Positions 8,894-17,497 of a stretch of 64,000 nt of DNA are shown here, in pieces. The position numbers and the translations under genes were made by a program. How positions within the stretch are numbered: the first letter of the stretch is position 1; every line of letters begins with the position of its first letter. The stretch is taken from contig MPNE01000001.1 of the NCBI GenBank assembly GCA_002238865.1, forward strand, positions 186,001 through 250,000, read 5' to 3'. The stretch is from Gemmatimonadetes bacterium bin94 (GTDB taxonomy: Bacteria > Gemmatimonadota > Gemmatimonadetes > Longimicrobiales > Gaopeijiaceae). The notes beneath the pieces were generated by a model. That model worked only from the letters and a program-made list of their open reading frames with translations, ran no database searches and was not told the origin of the DNA.

Positions 8894-9478
8894 TCAGCCC
8901 GCTGCCTCCTGCGGCGGGGCGAACTCGAAGAAATCCAGGTATCGCTCGTTGTCTTCTCGCTCGCGCTCCAGCCAGTTCTCGAACCCGGAGGGCACCGGCG
9001 CAGGTGCCGTAGTCAGCTCGGCAGCCGCTTTTTGGGCCAGATCGTTCACGTATTCGTTCCTCGGGTCCCCGGCATGACCCCGGACCCATTGCCAGGTCAC
9101 GACGTGCCTCGCGGCGATACGATCCAGGGTCCTCCAGAGATCGAGGTTCTCGATCGGACCGCCCTTGCGCTTCCATCCCCTCCTCTTCCAGCCGGGCATC
9201 CACACCGACGCCCCCTTCACCAGGTACTGGGAGTCGGACAGGAAGTTGACCGTACACCGTGCCTTGAGTGCTCCCAGGGACATGATGGCACTCGTGATGG
9301 CCATCCGGTTATTGGTCGTGGAGGCTTCCGATGTCCACATGTCCCGGCGATGCCAGGTCTCGTCTGACCAGTACTCGAGCAGCGCCGCGGCGCCTCCCGG
9401 CCGATCCCGGTCCGTGAACTGGTTGCCCAGACACGATTCGTCGGCGTGTATGTAGACCCGGGACTGTTCCCTTGCCAC
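8894..9478 (-). CDS. rnhA: Ribonuclease HI-like protein
   Basis: RNase H degrades the RNA strand of RNA-DNA hybrids. The four acidic catalytic positions are visible: Asp in YIHADESCLGNQF, Glu in SEASTTNNRMAI, Asp in FLSDSQYLVKGA and Asp in NEYVNDLAQKAA, with the loop His in WVRGHAGD. I chose the GTG at 9478 (194 residues) because an AAGGAG sits 6 nt upstream and the protein then begins just before the first beta strand. An in-frame GTG at 9550 would add 24 unconserved residues. A short insert follows the first catalytic Asp, and a charged C-terminal tail of about 45 residues follows the domain. The gene is convergent with lipB. Confidence 0.88.
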   Translation of the reverse strand: MAREQSRVYIHADESCLGNQFTDRDRPGGAAALLEYWSDETWHRRDMWTSEASTTNNRMAITSAIMSLGALKARCTVNFLSDSQYLVKGASVWMPGWKRRGWKRKGGPIENLDLWRTLDRIAARHVVTWQWVRGHAGDPRNEYVNDLAQKAAAELTTAPAPVPSGFENWLEREREDNERYLDFFEFAPPQEAAG

Positions 9479-9584
9479 CCGCGGCTCCTTCCCTTTCGGA
9501 TCCAGACGATTCTCCCGCCCTCGCCCCTCCGACAAGGCGGCTCGGCTCACCGCCCCGGAGGTCCATGAAAGATACGCGTCGGTG

Positions 9585-9612
9585 TTGACGCGGGTAGGTT
9601 GTTTCCTACATT
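9585..9612 (+). promoter_or_regulatory. Sigma-70 type promoter of carA
   Basis: A TTGACG (-35, 9585-9590) and a TACATT (-10, 9607-9612) are separated by 16 nt. The -10 box ends only 6 nt before the carA ATG at 9619, and no Shine-Dalgarno sequence precedes that ATG. The transcript would therefore begin at or next to the start codon (leaderless). This is a prediction from consensus matching only. Confidence 0.6.
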
Positions 9613-9618
9613 CACTCG

Positions 9619-10773
9619 ATGCACCATCGCAATCCCACGGAATCCGCTTTGCCCGAAAACCCTCGTCAATGCTACGTACTTCTGGAAGACGGACGCCGTT
9701 TTGACGGGCTCTGCATGGGATCCGAGGGAACCGTCGTCGGCGAGGTCGTCTTCAATACCTCGATGACCGGCTATCAGGAGGTTCTGACGGATCCGTCCTA
9801 CGCGGGGCAGCTGGTCACAATGACCTATCCCCTGATTGGCAACTACGGGACCAACCGCGCAGATATCGAGTCCGACACCCCCCAGGTTGCAGGTTTCGTT
9901 GTGCGGGAAGCGGCGCGGGCCCCCAGCTCCTGGCGAGCCGGCGCCACTCTTGAGGACTACCTTCTCGAACACGGCGTGGTGGGCATCCAGGACGTTGACA
10001 CGCGTGCGCTCACTCGCCACATCCGCAGCGAGGGAGCGATGCGCGGCGGAATTGCGGCGTCGGACACGCCACCCGAGCAGTTCCTGGAGCAGGTGCTGGC
10101 CCACCCGGCGATGGAGGGTCTGGACCTGGCTTGCGGTGTTTCCACCGGAGAACCGTACGTCGTGCCCGCCGCGGGGCGGGAGGAGTTTCATGTCGCCGCC
10201 TTCGATTTCGGGGTGAAGGCCAGTTCGCCGCGGTTGCTGTCGGAACGAGGCTGTCGCGTCACGGTGCTTCCCGCCGCGACTGGCACGGACGATGTGCTGG
10301 CACTCGATCCGGACGGGCTTTTTCTTTCAAATGGACCGGGTGACCCGGCGGCGGTGGAACGGGTCGCGGAAACGATCCTGGAGGTGGCCGGGATGGGTAT
10401 TCCCGTTTTCGGGATTTGCCTGGGCCACCAGTTGATCGCCAGAGCCTTTGGAGCCGAAACGTTCAAGCTCCCGTTTGGCCATCACGGCGGAAACCACCCC
10501 GTGATGAATCACGACCGAAGGACTGTGGAAATCACTTCCCAGAACCATGGTTTCGCAGTGCGGGGCGGGGAGAGGGATGAGGTGCCGGGCGCCCCTGCGC
10601 TCAGAGTTACCCACAGCAATCTGTACGATGGGACGGTGGCGGGGATCTCGCACGCCACACTCCCGGTGATCGCCGTCCAATACCATCCGGAGGCGGCGCC
10701 CGGGCCCCACGACAGCAGCTATCTCTTTGACGACTTCGTAGCCATGATGGCTGCGGCGGACCGTCATTCATAA
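9619..10773 (+). CDS. carA: Carbamoyl-phosphate synthase small subunit
   Basis: This is the glutaminase subunit that feeds ammonia to CarB for pyrimidine and arginine synthesis. The N-terminal domain shows LLEDGRRFDG, GEVVFNTSMTGYQEVLTDPS and MTYPLIGNYG. The class I glutamine amidotransferase domain shows FLSNGPGDPAA, the nucleophile Cys in FGICLGHQLIARAFG, the oxyanion HHGGNHPV region and the catalytic His/Glu in QYHPEAAPGPHD. The length is 384 residues, as expected. CarB is not adjacent. The ATG directly follows a promoter-like -10 box, so the mRNA is probably leaderless. Confidence 0.96.
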   Translation: MHHRNPTESALPENPRQCYVLLEDGRRFDGLCMGSEGTVVGEVVFNTSMTGYQEVLTDPSYAGQLVTMTYPLIGNYGTNRADIESDTPQVAGFVVREAARAPSSWRAGATLEDYLLEHGVVGIQDVDTRALTRHIRSEGAMRGGIAASDTPPEQFLEQVLAHPAMEGLDLACGVSTGEPYVVPAAGREEFHVAAFDFGVKASSPRLLSERGCRVTVLPAATGTDDVLALDPDGLFLSNGPGDPAAVERVAETILEVAGMGIPVFGICLGHQLIARAFGAETFKLPFGHHGGNHPVMNHDRRTVEITSQNHGFAVRGGERDEVPGAPALRVTHSNLYDGTVAGISHATLPVIAVQYHPEAAPGPHDSSYLFDDFVAMMAAADRHS

Positions 10774-10926
10774 CTCTCCAACCCGCTGGCACGACTAGAC
10801 GATGCGACATGGACCCGATTGCTTGCCGCCTGGAACCGGATATCTGTTGCAGGACAGCAGATGCCGAACGGAACCTTTCGGAGCGAACCGCCTGTGCGCC
10901 GCATCCCGGCTCCCGAGGAGGCCGCA

Positions 10927-11307
10927 ATGACCAAAGCAGACCTCGTTGAACAGGTGGTCGACGCGATCGGCCCCGGGATCACCAAGAAGGACTGTGCCCT
11001 CGTGGTGGACGGGTTCCTCAACGCGATGAGGCAGGCCATGGCCCAGGGCAACGGAATCGAGATCAGGGGATTCGGCAGCTTCAAGCTGAAGCACCGCAAG
11101 GGACGCATGGCCCGGAATCCCAGAACCGGCGAGGCGGTAGGCGTTCCGGCGCGGACGTATCCGGTGTTCAAGCCATCCAAGCACCTTCGCGCCCAGGTCG
11201 CGCTCCTCGACCTCGCCGGGGAGGCCCCGAAACCGCCGGAACCGGACAAATCCGGTTACGGCTCCTATCGCTCGCCCGACCCACCGGGACGCGGACAGTC
11301 CCGATAG
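10927..11307 (+). CDS. HU/IHF-family DNA-binding protein
   Basis: This is a small histone-like protein that bends DNA as a dimer. From ATG 10927, preceded by CGAGGAGGCC, it reads MTKADLVEQVVDAIGPGITK, then the beta-arm signature IRGFGSFKLKHRKGRMARNP, RTGEAVGVPARTYPVF and KPSKHL. The length is 126 residues. The last ~35 residues form a Pro/Gly/Lys-rich tail beyond the standard ~90-residue fold, as in several IHF-like variants. An upstream GTG or ATG would add a non-conserved leader and is less likely. The gene lies between carA and the moa genes with no functional link visible. Confidence 0.92.
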   Translation: MTKADLVEQVVDAIGPGITKKDCALVVDGFLNAMRQAMAQGNGIEIRGFGSFKLKHRKGRMARNPRTGEAVGVPARTYPVFKPSKHLRAQVALLDLAGEAPKPPEPDKSGYGSYRSPDPPGRGQSR

Positions 11308-11320
11308 GAACCGGTTTCCC

Positions 11321-11566
11321 TTGGAAGTTACCGTCCTTCTGTTCGCGGCTCATCGGGAGTTGGTCGGTGCGCACGACATGGTCGTCTCCTTGCCCGACGG
11401 GGCAACCGTCCGCACACTCCTGGTGGAGTTGCGGGGCCGGGGCGGCAACTGGGCCGACCTTCCCCTGCACGGGGCGGTGGCCGTAAACCGGAAGTACGCG
11501 GATGGCGAGACGGTCCTGTCCGACGGAGACGAAGTGGCGCTGATTCCTCCCGTCGCGGGGGGATGA
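11321..11566 (+). CDS. moaD: Molybdopterin synthase small subunit MoaD
   Basis: MoaD is the ubiquitin-like sulfur carrier of molybdopterin synthase. The 81 residues include VTVLLFAAHRELVG at the start and a C-terminus of DGDEVALIPPVAGG, ending in the Gly-Gly that is adenylated and thiocarboxylated. The start is TTG 11321. The stop overlaps the moaE start in an ATGA junction, matching one-to-one production of the two synthase subunits. Confidence 0.94.
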   Translation: MEVTVLLFAAHRELVGAHDMVVSLPDGATVRTLLVELRGRGGNWADLPLHGAVAVNRKYADGETVLSDGDEVALIPPVAGG

Positions 11567-12027
11567 AGGCGACGGAGCAACGGATGAGCTGGAGCGACGT
11601 AACCTACGATCCCATCGACTCTTCCGACGTCCTGGAGCGAGTGGGGACGCCGGAGGACGGGGCTGTGGCGCTGTTCCTGGGCATCGTGCGCAACTCCAAC
11701 GATGATCGTCCGGTGGCGGGGATGGAGTATGAGGGCTACGCGGACATGGCACGGGAGCAGTTGGCGGTGATCGTCACGGAGGCCGCCGAGCGAGCCGACA
11801 GCGACAGGGTGGCGGCGGTTCACCGGTTGGGCGAGTTGGCGGTCGGCGAGGTGAGTGTCGCGATCGCGGTCTCCGCACCTCACCGCGGCGAAGCGTTCGA
11901 CGCGGCCCGGTTCGTGATCGAGGAAATCAAGACTCGACTTCCCATCTGGAAGCGGGAGCGCTATCTAGATGGGGAGGCGGAGTGGTTGGAGGGGCATCTT
12001 CCCTTGGCGCGCGAAGGCGCACCGTGA
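11563..12027 (+). CDS. moaE: Molybdopterin synthase catalytic subunit MoaE
   Basis: MoaE converts cyclic pyranopterin monophosphate to molybdopterin using MoaD thiocarboxylate. Family segments are GAVALFLGIVRNSNDDRPV, LEYEGYADMA-like MEYEGYADMA, VHRLGELAVGEVSVAIAVS, APHRGEAFDAARFVIEEIK and the C-terminal active-site stretch TRLPIWKRERYLDG. The length of 154 residues is normal. It overlaps moaD at its start (ATGA) and moaA at its end (GTGA). Confidence 0.95.
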   Translation: MKATEQRMSWSDVTYDPIDSSDVLERVGTPEDGAVALFLGIVRNSNDDRPVAGMEYEGYADMAREQLAVIVTEAAERADSDRVAAVHRLGELAVGEVSVAIAVSAPHRGEAFDAARFVIEEIKTRLPIWKRERYLDGEAEWLEGHLPLAREGAP

Positions 12028-13058
12028 GCTACAGCATGGCGTCATCCAGGTCATCCTCGAACGGATCGGTTCCGGCCATGATGGACGGCTTTGGGCGTCG
12101 CGTCGAGTATTTGCGCATTTCGGTGACCGACAAGTGCAACCTGCGCTGCGTCTATTGCATGCCCGAGGAGGGTCTGCCCTGGCTCCGGCGCGGCGAGATC
12201 CTTACATACGAGGAGATCACCGAGATCGTCCGGGTGATGGCGCGCATGGGCCTCAGGCGACTCCGGCTGACCGGGGGGGAGCCGCTGGTGCGAAAGGATC
12301 TGCCGCAGTTGGTCGACATGCTCGCGGCGGTGCCCGGGATCGAGGATATCGCCCTGTCGACAAACGCGGTCCTCCTTGCCCCCGTTGCCCTTCGGCTCCG
12401 CGACGCGGGAATCAGCCGGGTCAACATCTCGCTTGACTCGCTCCGTCCCGAGCGCGCAGACTCCATCGCGCGCCGCCGAGGCACCCTGACAAGAGTCATG
12501 GAGGGCCTCGACGCCGCCCATGCGGTCGGCTTCGATCCCATCAAGATCAACGTCGTGCTCATGCGTGGCGAGAACGACGACGAGATCGCGGACTTCGCCG
12601 AGCTCTCACGGCATCGTCCCCTCCATGTGCGCTTCATCGAAGTCATGCCGACGGAGTCGAATCTGGAGCTGAGCGCGGCCGGTTTCCTGTCCTGCGACGA
12701 GGCGCTGGCCCGGGTCGCCGAAGTGGACGCGCTCGAGCCCGTTCCCGGTCCTCCCGGCAACGGCCCGGCGACGTACTTCAGCTTCCCGGGCGCCGAAGGG
12801 ACGATCGGTGTGATCACCCCCATGAGCCACAATTTCTGCAGCCGTTGCAACCGCATGCGCCTTACAGCCGACGGCCAGCTCCGGCCGTGTCTCTTCGGCA
12901 CCATGCAGACCCCGCTGCGGGACGTTCTGAGGCGCGGCGAACCGCTGGAGCCCCTCATCAACGAGACGCTCCGCATCAAGCCGGAAAAGCACTTGCTGGT
13001 GCAGGGCTCGTCGGCTGGGTCCGGGGGGCTGATCGCCCTTTCGCAGACGGGTGGATAG
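12024..13058 (+). CDS. moaA: GTP 3',8-cyclase MoaA (radical SAM)
   Basis: MoaA carries out the radical-SAM rearrangement of GTP, the first committed step of molybdenum cofactor synthesis. The N-terminal [4Fe-4S]/SAM motif is CNLRCVYC in VTDKCNLRCVYCMPEEG, followed by LRLTGGEPLVRKDL. The C-terminal substrate cluster ligands are CSRCNRMRL and the Cys of LRPCLFG. The protein ends in Gly-Gly, the conserved MoaA tail. GTG 12024 overlaps the moaE stop and gives 344 residues. Other moa/moe genes are outside the window. Confidence 0.96.
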   Translation: MSYSMASSRSSSNGSVPAMMDGFGRRVEYLRISVTDKCNLRCVYCMPEEGLPWLRRGEILTYEEITEIVRVMARMGLRRLRLTGGEPLVRKDLPQLVDMLAAVPGIEDIALSTNAVLLAPVALRLRDAGISRVNISLDSLRPERADSIARRRGTLTRVMEGLDAAHAVGFDPIKINVVLMRGENDDEIADFAELSRHRPLHVRFIEVMPTESNLELSAAGFLSCDEALARVAEVDALEPVPGPPGNGPATYFSFPGAEGTIGVITPMSHNFCSRCNRMRLTADGQLRPCLFGTMQTPLRDVLRRGEPLEPLINETLRIKPEKHLLVQGSSAGSGGLIALSQTGG

Positions 13059-13181
13059 AGGGGATCGCCGCGCACGACGACGTCCATCGCCACGGCGGTT
13101 TCCCGACCCGTTTCGCACCCGCATTTCAGACCCGGAATCCCCGGGATCCGCATCCATTCAAGCCAAAGGAGAAAACGGTAG

Positions 13182-14105
13182 ATGGCCAGGAAGATCACCG
13201 TCGTCGGCGCGGGGCACGTAGGCGAAGTCTGTGCCCAGCGTCTCGCCGAGAAGGAGTTGTGCCAGGAAGTCGTACTGATCGACATCGTCGAGGGGATCCC
13301 CCAGGGCAAGGGACTCGACCAGTGGGAGAGCGCGCCGGTCGAGGGCTTCGACACCCGAGTCACCGGGTCGAACGACTACGGTCCGGCGGAGGGATCCGAA
13401 CTCTTCATCGTGACGGCGGGGATCGCCCGAAAGCCGGGCATGAGCCGCGACGACCTGCTGCGGACCAACGCCGGAATCGTGCGCTCGGTGGGCAAGCAGA
13501 TCGCGCGGGTGGCGCCCGACGCTGTCGTGATCGTGGTGTCGAACCCCCTCGACGTGATGGCATACGTGGCCAAGGAGGCGACCGGCTTCCCGCGTGAGCG
13601 GGTGATCGGCATGGCGGGGGTCCTTGACACGGCTCGCTTCCGCTCCTTCATCGCATTGGAGCTGGACGTGAGCGTCGAGGACATTCAGGCCATGGTCCTG
13701 GGCGGACACGGGGACACGATGGTGCCGCTCGTATCCTACACCGCGGTCAGCGGCATCCCGGTCTCCCGCCTCGTCTCGCCCGACCGCCTCGAAGCGCTCA
13801 TCGAGCGCACCCGAAATGGAGGGGCCGAGATCGTCGGCTACCTCAAAACGGGAAGCGCCTACTACGCCCCTTCGGCGGCGGCGGTGCAGATGGCCGAGGC
13901 GATCGTCAGGAACAAGCGTCGGATCCTGCCCGCGGCTGCATACCTCGAGGGCGAGTACGGCCAGGAAGGGATCTACCTCGGCGTGCCGTGCAAGCTGGGC
14001 GAGGGCGGTCTGCAGGAGGTCGTCGAGGTGGAACTCACCGACAGCGAGGCCGCGGCCCTGGCGAAGAGCGCCGACCACGTGCGGGGGACGATGGCCAACC
14101 TGTAG
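13182..14105 (+). CDS. mdh: Malate dehydrogenase (LDH-like type)
   Basis: This enzyme oxidises malate to oxaloacetate with NAD. The N-terminus has the Rossmann motif VVGAGHVGEV followed by the Asp of VVLIDI that selects NAD. Substrate Arg residues lie in IARKPGMSRDDLL, which marks malate rather than lactate specificity. The catalytic pair is Asp in GVLDTARF and His in LGGHGDTMVPL. The length is 307 residues. AAAGGAG lies 9 nt before the ATG. The gene follows moaA after a 123-bp gap and is convergent with the next gene. Confidence 0.96.
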   Translation: MARKITVVGAGHVGEVCAQRLAEKELCQEVVLIDIVEGIPQGKGLDQWESAPVEGFDTRVTGSNDYGPAEGSELFIVTAGIARKPGMSRDDLLRTNAGIVRSVGKQIARVAPDAVVIVVSNPLDVMAYVAKEATGFPRERVIGMAGVLDTARFRSFIALELDVSVEDIQAMVLGGHGDTMVPLVSYTAVSGIPVSRLVSPDRLEALIERTRNGGAEIVGYLKTGSAYYAPSAAAVQMAEAIVRNKRRILPAAAYLEGEYGQEGIYLGVPCKLGEGGLQEVVEVELTDSEAAALAKSADHVRGTMANL

Positions 14106-14159
14106 GTCGGTCCCCCGAGCCGGGAGACTCCGGGAGGTGGCGCGACCGGGCCGTGGCGG

Positions 14160-14969
14160 TCAGGGCGCCCGGAACACCTCCGGGTCCACCTCCGGATTGA
14201 GGACGAAGTCGGTTGTCACCAGCACCTTCCAGATCTTGCCGTCTGCGTTGATGTGGACGCGACGGCCGGTGAAAACGTATCCGTCGACCTCCTGCACATC
14301 TTCCCAGTAGGTGCGGCTGATATTCTGCCGGCCCTCCTCCCGGTAGCCGATAGCGACGGGCATCGCGCGGCCTTCCTCGAAGGTATAGTACCAGGTGTCG
14401 CTGTGGTCGCCCACGCCCTCCCCGAAGGTGACGCGGACATTGTGACGCCCATCCGCGTCGGTCCCGTCGTAGTGGAGGAAGACGCCCGGGTCCCTGAGCT
14501 TGAAGGGCAACCCGATCCAGTAGAAGACGTCCCCGGAGACGTACCGCGCTTCGTCGTAGTCCTTGTCGCCGGGACCAAGGGGCTCGCCGTTCATCACCGC
14601 CCACTCGGCGACGCCGTCGAATCCGTGCTGGATGAAGTCGTTTCCTTCCCACCGCTCGATCCGGGCCGCCTGACCGGTTTCGAGCCGCGCGATGGTGACG
14701 TAGCGGGGACGTGCGCGGCGCAGGCGGCCGCTTACCGGGTCCCAGATTTCCGTGGTGAGGGTGAAAGAGGCACTCCGCAGCTTCCAGTAGGTTTCCATGC
14801 CGCCCAGCGCTTCGATCCAGCCATCGACCAGAGCCTCGGCCGCCTCGTCGCCGGCCGGATGTACGGCGTGGGACGAGGAGCCGGCGATCGGTGTCCGGAT
14901 CGGTGCGGCCCAGGCTACCGACACGAACAAGGCCATGAGGGCCCCGATTTCCGTACGATGCTTCTTCAC
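14160..14969 (-). CDS. Exported protein of unknown function
   Basis: The protein has 269 residues from GTG 14969, with GGAGGA about 6 nt upstream. A Sec signal (KKHRTEIGALMALFVSVAWA, ending in AxA-like AWA) is followed by a mature domain rich in beta strands and aromatic residues: ALVDGWIEALGGMETYWKLR, then RYVTIARLETGQAARIERWE, WYYTFEEGRAMPV and GYVFTGRRVHINADGK. The layout resembles outer-membrane lipoprotein-sorting-like proteins and exported DUF6503-type proteins, but I do not recognise it securely. There is no operon partner: mdh is convergent and the FKBP gene divergent. Confidence 0.6.
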   Translation of the reverse strand: MKKHRTEIGALMALFVSVAWAAPIRTPIAGSSSHAVHPAGDEAAEALVDGWIEALGGMETYWKLRSASFTLTTEIWDPVSGRLRRARPRYVTIARLETGQAARIERWEGNDFIQHGFDGVAEWAVMNGEPLGPGDKDYDEARYVSGDVFYWIGLPFKLRDPGVFLHYDGTDADGRHNVRVTFGEGVGDHSDTWYYTFEEGRAMPVAIGYREEGRQNISRTYWEDVQEVDGYVFTGRRVHINADGKIWKVLVTTDFVLNPEVDPEVFRAP

Positions 14970-15022
14970 GTTGTTCCTCCCGGTCCTTGATTCCCGACGA
15001 TGGCTCGCCACATACTGCGACC

Positions 15023-15601
15023 ATGATACGCTATTGCACGCTCTCGCGCCCGTCGTCTGCGGGTGCGACCGCCCGGGGCGTACCGAAGCTGCTCGCGGCC
15101 CTCGCCGTTTTCGCGACCGCGATGACAGGTTGCGGGGATGACGGACCCGTAGCCCCGGAGCCGCCCGACATCGAGTCGCTGGTCTTCGCTCCGGAATTGA
15201 ACGTCGACCTCTCGCAAATGACGCTGACGGCTTCCGGTCTGTACGTCCGGGACCTCGTGGACGGGGATGGTCCGCGGGTGGGTCAGCAAATCGGTGTTCG
15301 CTTCAACTACCAGGGTTGGCTGCACGACGGCACCGCAGTGGACAAGGGCGTGTACCCCGCCAACCAGTTCTCCCCGGGAGCCTTCATCAGCCCCTTCGAC
15401 GGAGAGGTGTACTACCTGGTCGGGAGCGGCGAGACCATCGCCGCCTGGGATCTTGGTCTCGACGGCATGCGCTCTGGCGGCACACGTCAGCTCGTAGTCC
15501 CGCCCCGGCTCGGCTTCGGCGGTACCGGATCGGCGGACGGGCGGGTGCCCGGCAACGCGGTCATGGTGTACGTCTTCGAGCTGCTGGCAGTGGAGCCGTG
15601 A
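15023..15601 (+). CDS. FKBP-type peptidyl-prolyl isomerase, lipoprotein
   Basis: The protein has 192 residues from ATG 15023. A lipoprotein signal (KLLAALAVFATAMTGCGDD, lipobox MTGC) anchors it to an envelope membrane. The FKBP domain shows LYVRDLVDGDGPRVGQQIGV, FNYQGWLHDGTAVDKG, AAWDLGLDGMRSGGTRQLVV and PPRLGFGG, with the closing strand VMVYVFELLAVEP. It should catalyse proline isomerisation during folding of exported proteins. The segment between the second and third strands is altered relative to canonical FKBP12 (VYPANQFSPGAFISPFDGEV). An upstream in-frame ATG at 14987 would disrupt the signal peptide. Confidence 0.88.
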   Translation: MIRYCTLSRPSSAGATARGVPKLLAALAVFATAMTGCGDDGPVAPEPPDIESLVFAPELNVDLSQMTLTASGLYVRDLVDGDGPRVGQQIGVRFNYQGWLHDGTAVDKGVYPANQFSPGAFISPFDGEVYYLVGSGETIAAWDLGLDGMRSGGTRQLVVPPRLGFGGTGSADGRVPGNAVMVYVFELLAVEP

Positions 15602-15627
15602 GCTGACCACGCAACCCCCGGTCACGA

Positions 15628-16182
15628 CTATAACTTGGGCAGCGTGACTCCCACCTGACCCTGGTACTTTCCCTTCCGGTCGGCGTACGCGACCTCGGGC
15701 GATTCATCCCCCTGGAAAAACACCAGTTGCGCAATCCCTTCGTCCGCGTAGATCCTTGCCGGCAGCGGGGTCGTGTTGGAGATCTCGAGCGTCAGATAGC
15801 CTTCCCAGGTGGGCTCCAGCGGGGTCACGTTGACGATGATCCCGCAGCGGGCGTAGGTGCTCTTGCCCACGCACAACACGAGAACGTCGCGCGGGATACG
15901 GAAGTACTCGACCGTGCGCGCAAGTGCGAACGAGTTGGGCGGGATGATGCAGTCGCGGCCTTTCACGTCGACGAAGGAGCGCTCGTCGAACGCCTTCGGG
16001 TCCACGACGAGATTGTGGACGTTGGTGAAGACCTTGAACTCGGGTGCCACACGGATGTCGTAGCCGAAGGACGAGAGTCCATAGGAGATGCTGCCATTCC
16101 TGATCTGGCCGCTCTCGAAGGGCTCGATCATGCCGTGTCCGAGGGCCATCTCGCGGATCCAGCGGTCGTTCTTGACGGGCAT
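15628..16182 (-). CDS. dcd: dCTP deaminase
   Basis: This enzyme deaminates dCTP to dUTP for thymidylate synthesis. From the ATG at 16182 it has 184 residues, close to the usual 190. Diagnostic segments are the N-terminal [59 protein letters not shown], the catalytic [20 protein letters not shown] and [12 protein letters not shown] longer in-frame extension upstream is not conserved. It is convergent with the FKBP gene and divergent from nuoA. Confidence 0.94.
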   Translation of the reverse strand: MPVKNDRWIREMALGHGMIEPFESGQIRNGSISYGLSSFGYDIRVAPEFKVFTNVHNLVVDPKAFDERSFVDVKGRDCIIPPNSFALARTVEYFRIPRDVLVLCVGKSTYARCGIIVNVTPLEPTWEGYLTLEISNTTPLPARIYADEGIAQLVFFQGDESPEVAYADRKGKYQGQVGVTLPKL

Positions 16183-16496
16183 GGAGGATGATTGGTGGGG
16201 GTGATTGCGGGGGACTGTTCGTGGGATCCGGCGGCGCGCGGTACCGGGCCGCCCGGCAAAGCAAGGTAGTCCAGCCCGCGCCTGGGCGCCAAGCGCGACC
16301 GTCCGGAGGGATGTGTGTCCGATACCGCAATCTTGAATCCCCCCGGCTTCGCCAGTATCTTTCACCCTTGATCTGTTGAGTTCGTGAAAAGTTTCACAAG
16401 CTCGTGGAATCCGGGAGCCCTTACGGGACTGGGCTCGTCTGACCGCCAGCGAGCGCCGCAAGGGTGGGGAGCCACCACGGGGGGCCTTCTCGCAGC
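16183..16496. other. Divergent intergenic region between dcd and nuoA
   Basis: This 314-bp region has no credible gene. It carries a good plus-strand promoter (16333-16361) and, just after the expected transcription start, a small inverted repeat GTGAA-AAGT-TTCAC (16384-16397). The leader to nuoA would be about 130 nt. No promoter for dcd stands out on the minus strand. Confidence 0.6.
16333..16361 (+). promoter_or_regulatory. Predicted sigma-70 promoter of the nuo operon
   Basis: TTGAAT (16333-16338) and TATCTT (16356-16361) are separated by 17 nt, close to the sigma-70 consensus. The implied start near 16368 gives a ~130-nt untranslated leader before nuoA. The hairpin-like repeat at 16384-16397 would lie in the first 30 nt of the transcript. 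No experimental support is available. Confidence 0.55.
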
Positions 16497-16853
16497 ATGG
16501 CGAAGTCCTACATACCGCTCCTTATCATCCTGGGCGTCACGGTCGTGAACGCCATCGGGATGGCCGCGGCTTCGCACATTCTGAATCCTCGCCGTCCCAC
16601 CCCCCAGAAGGCGATGCCCTACGAATCGGGAATGATCCCGCTGGGTGACACCCGGGCCCGCTTCTCCATCAAGTTCTACATGGTGGCGATCAGCTTCATC
16701 GTCTTCGACCTTGAGACGATCTTCCTGATCCCCTGGGCCGTGCGGGTGCGCGAGCTCGGTTGGGGACCCTTTGTGGCGGTGTTCCTCTTCGTGGTCGTCC
16801 TGGCCGTGGGATTGATCTACGAGTGGAAGAAAGGCGGCTTGGAATGGGACTAG
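16497..16853 (+). CDS. nuoA: NADH-quinone oxidoreductase subunit A
   Basis: NuoA is a small three-helix membrane subunit of complex I. The 118 residues include TM1 (about 5-27), the conserved loop [20 protein letters not shown] then [20 protein letters not shown], and TM3 before the C-terminal [13 protein letters not shown] 16497 lies after a weak purine stretch. The gene overlaps nuoB by 10 bp and is the first of a complete 14-gene nuo operon. Confidence 0.96.
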   Translation: MAKSYIPLLIILGVTVVNAIGMAAASHILNPRRPTPQKAMPYESGMIPLGDTRARFSIKFYMVAISFIVFDLETIFLIPWAVRVRELGWGPFVAVFLFVVVLAVGLIYEWKKGGLEWD

Positions 16854-17497
16854 ACAAACCCGGTATCCTGGGCACGGGATCGCCGGCCTTCCTCACCACG
16901 CGGCTCGATTTTGTGGTGAACTGGGCACGGCGCAACTCGCTTTGGCCCATGCCCTTCGGGACCGCCTGCTGCGCCATTGAGATGATGGCTTCGGCCGCGA
17001 GCAATTTTGATCTGGCACGCTTCGGGATGGAGCGCATGTCCTTCAGCCCGCGGCAGGCCGACGTCCTGATTTGCGCGGGGCGTGTGCCCTACAAGCTGGC
17101 TCCCGTGCTGCGCCGGATCTGGGATCAGATGATGCAGCCCAAGTGGTGCATCTCCATGGGAGCCTGCGCCTCGTCGGGTGGCGTCTTCGATGTGTACTCG
17201 ATGGTGCAGGGGATCGACACCATCGTTCCGGTCGACGTGTACATCCCGGGGTGCCCGCCCCGTCCCGAGGGGCTGATCTACGGACTGATGATGGTCCAGG
17301 AGAAGATCCGGGGCGAGAGTCTGGCCAACCATGCGGCGCTCCGGGCCGAGGATCCGCTGGCGGCCGGGCGTCCGCGGGCCGGCAACGAGGAGGTCACGGA
17401 TCTGACCGGGCCCTTCGGCAACTCGACCCACCAGAACCGGGTGAGCGGCCTCGTCGAGACCGACGCCATCGGTCGTGCCGAGGATCGACTCCCCTGA
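16844..17497 (+). CDS. nuoB: NADH-quinone oxidoreductase subunit B
   Basis: NuoB holds the terminal [4Fe-4S] cluster N2 that reduces quinone. Ligands are the tandem Cys in [12 protein letters not shown], one in [14 protein letters not shown] and one in [15 protein letters not shown]. The ATG at 16844 lies inside the nuoA end and gives 217 residues. The C-terminal ~45 residues (after [10 protein letters not shown]) form a hydrophilic extension beyond the core fold. Confidence 0.96.
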   Translation: MGLDKPGILGTGSPAFLTTRLDFVVNWARRNSLWPMPFGTACCAIEMMASAASNFDLARFGMERMSFSPRQADVLICAGRVPYKLAPVLRRIWDQMMQPKWCISMGACASSGGVFDVYSMVQGIDTIVPVDVYIPGCPPRPEGLIYGLMMVQEKIRGESLANHAALRAEDPLAAGRPRAGNEEVTDLTGPFGNSTHQNRVSGLVETDAIGRAEDRLP

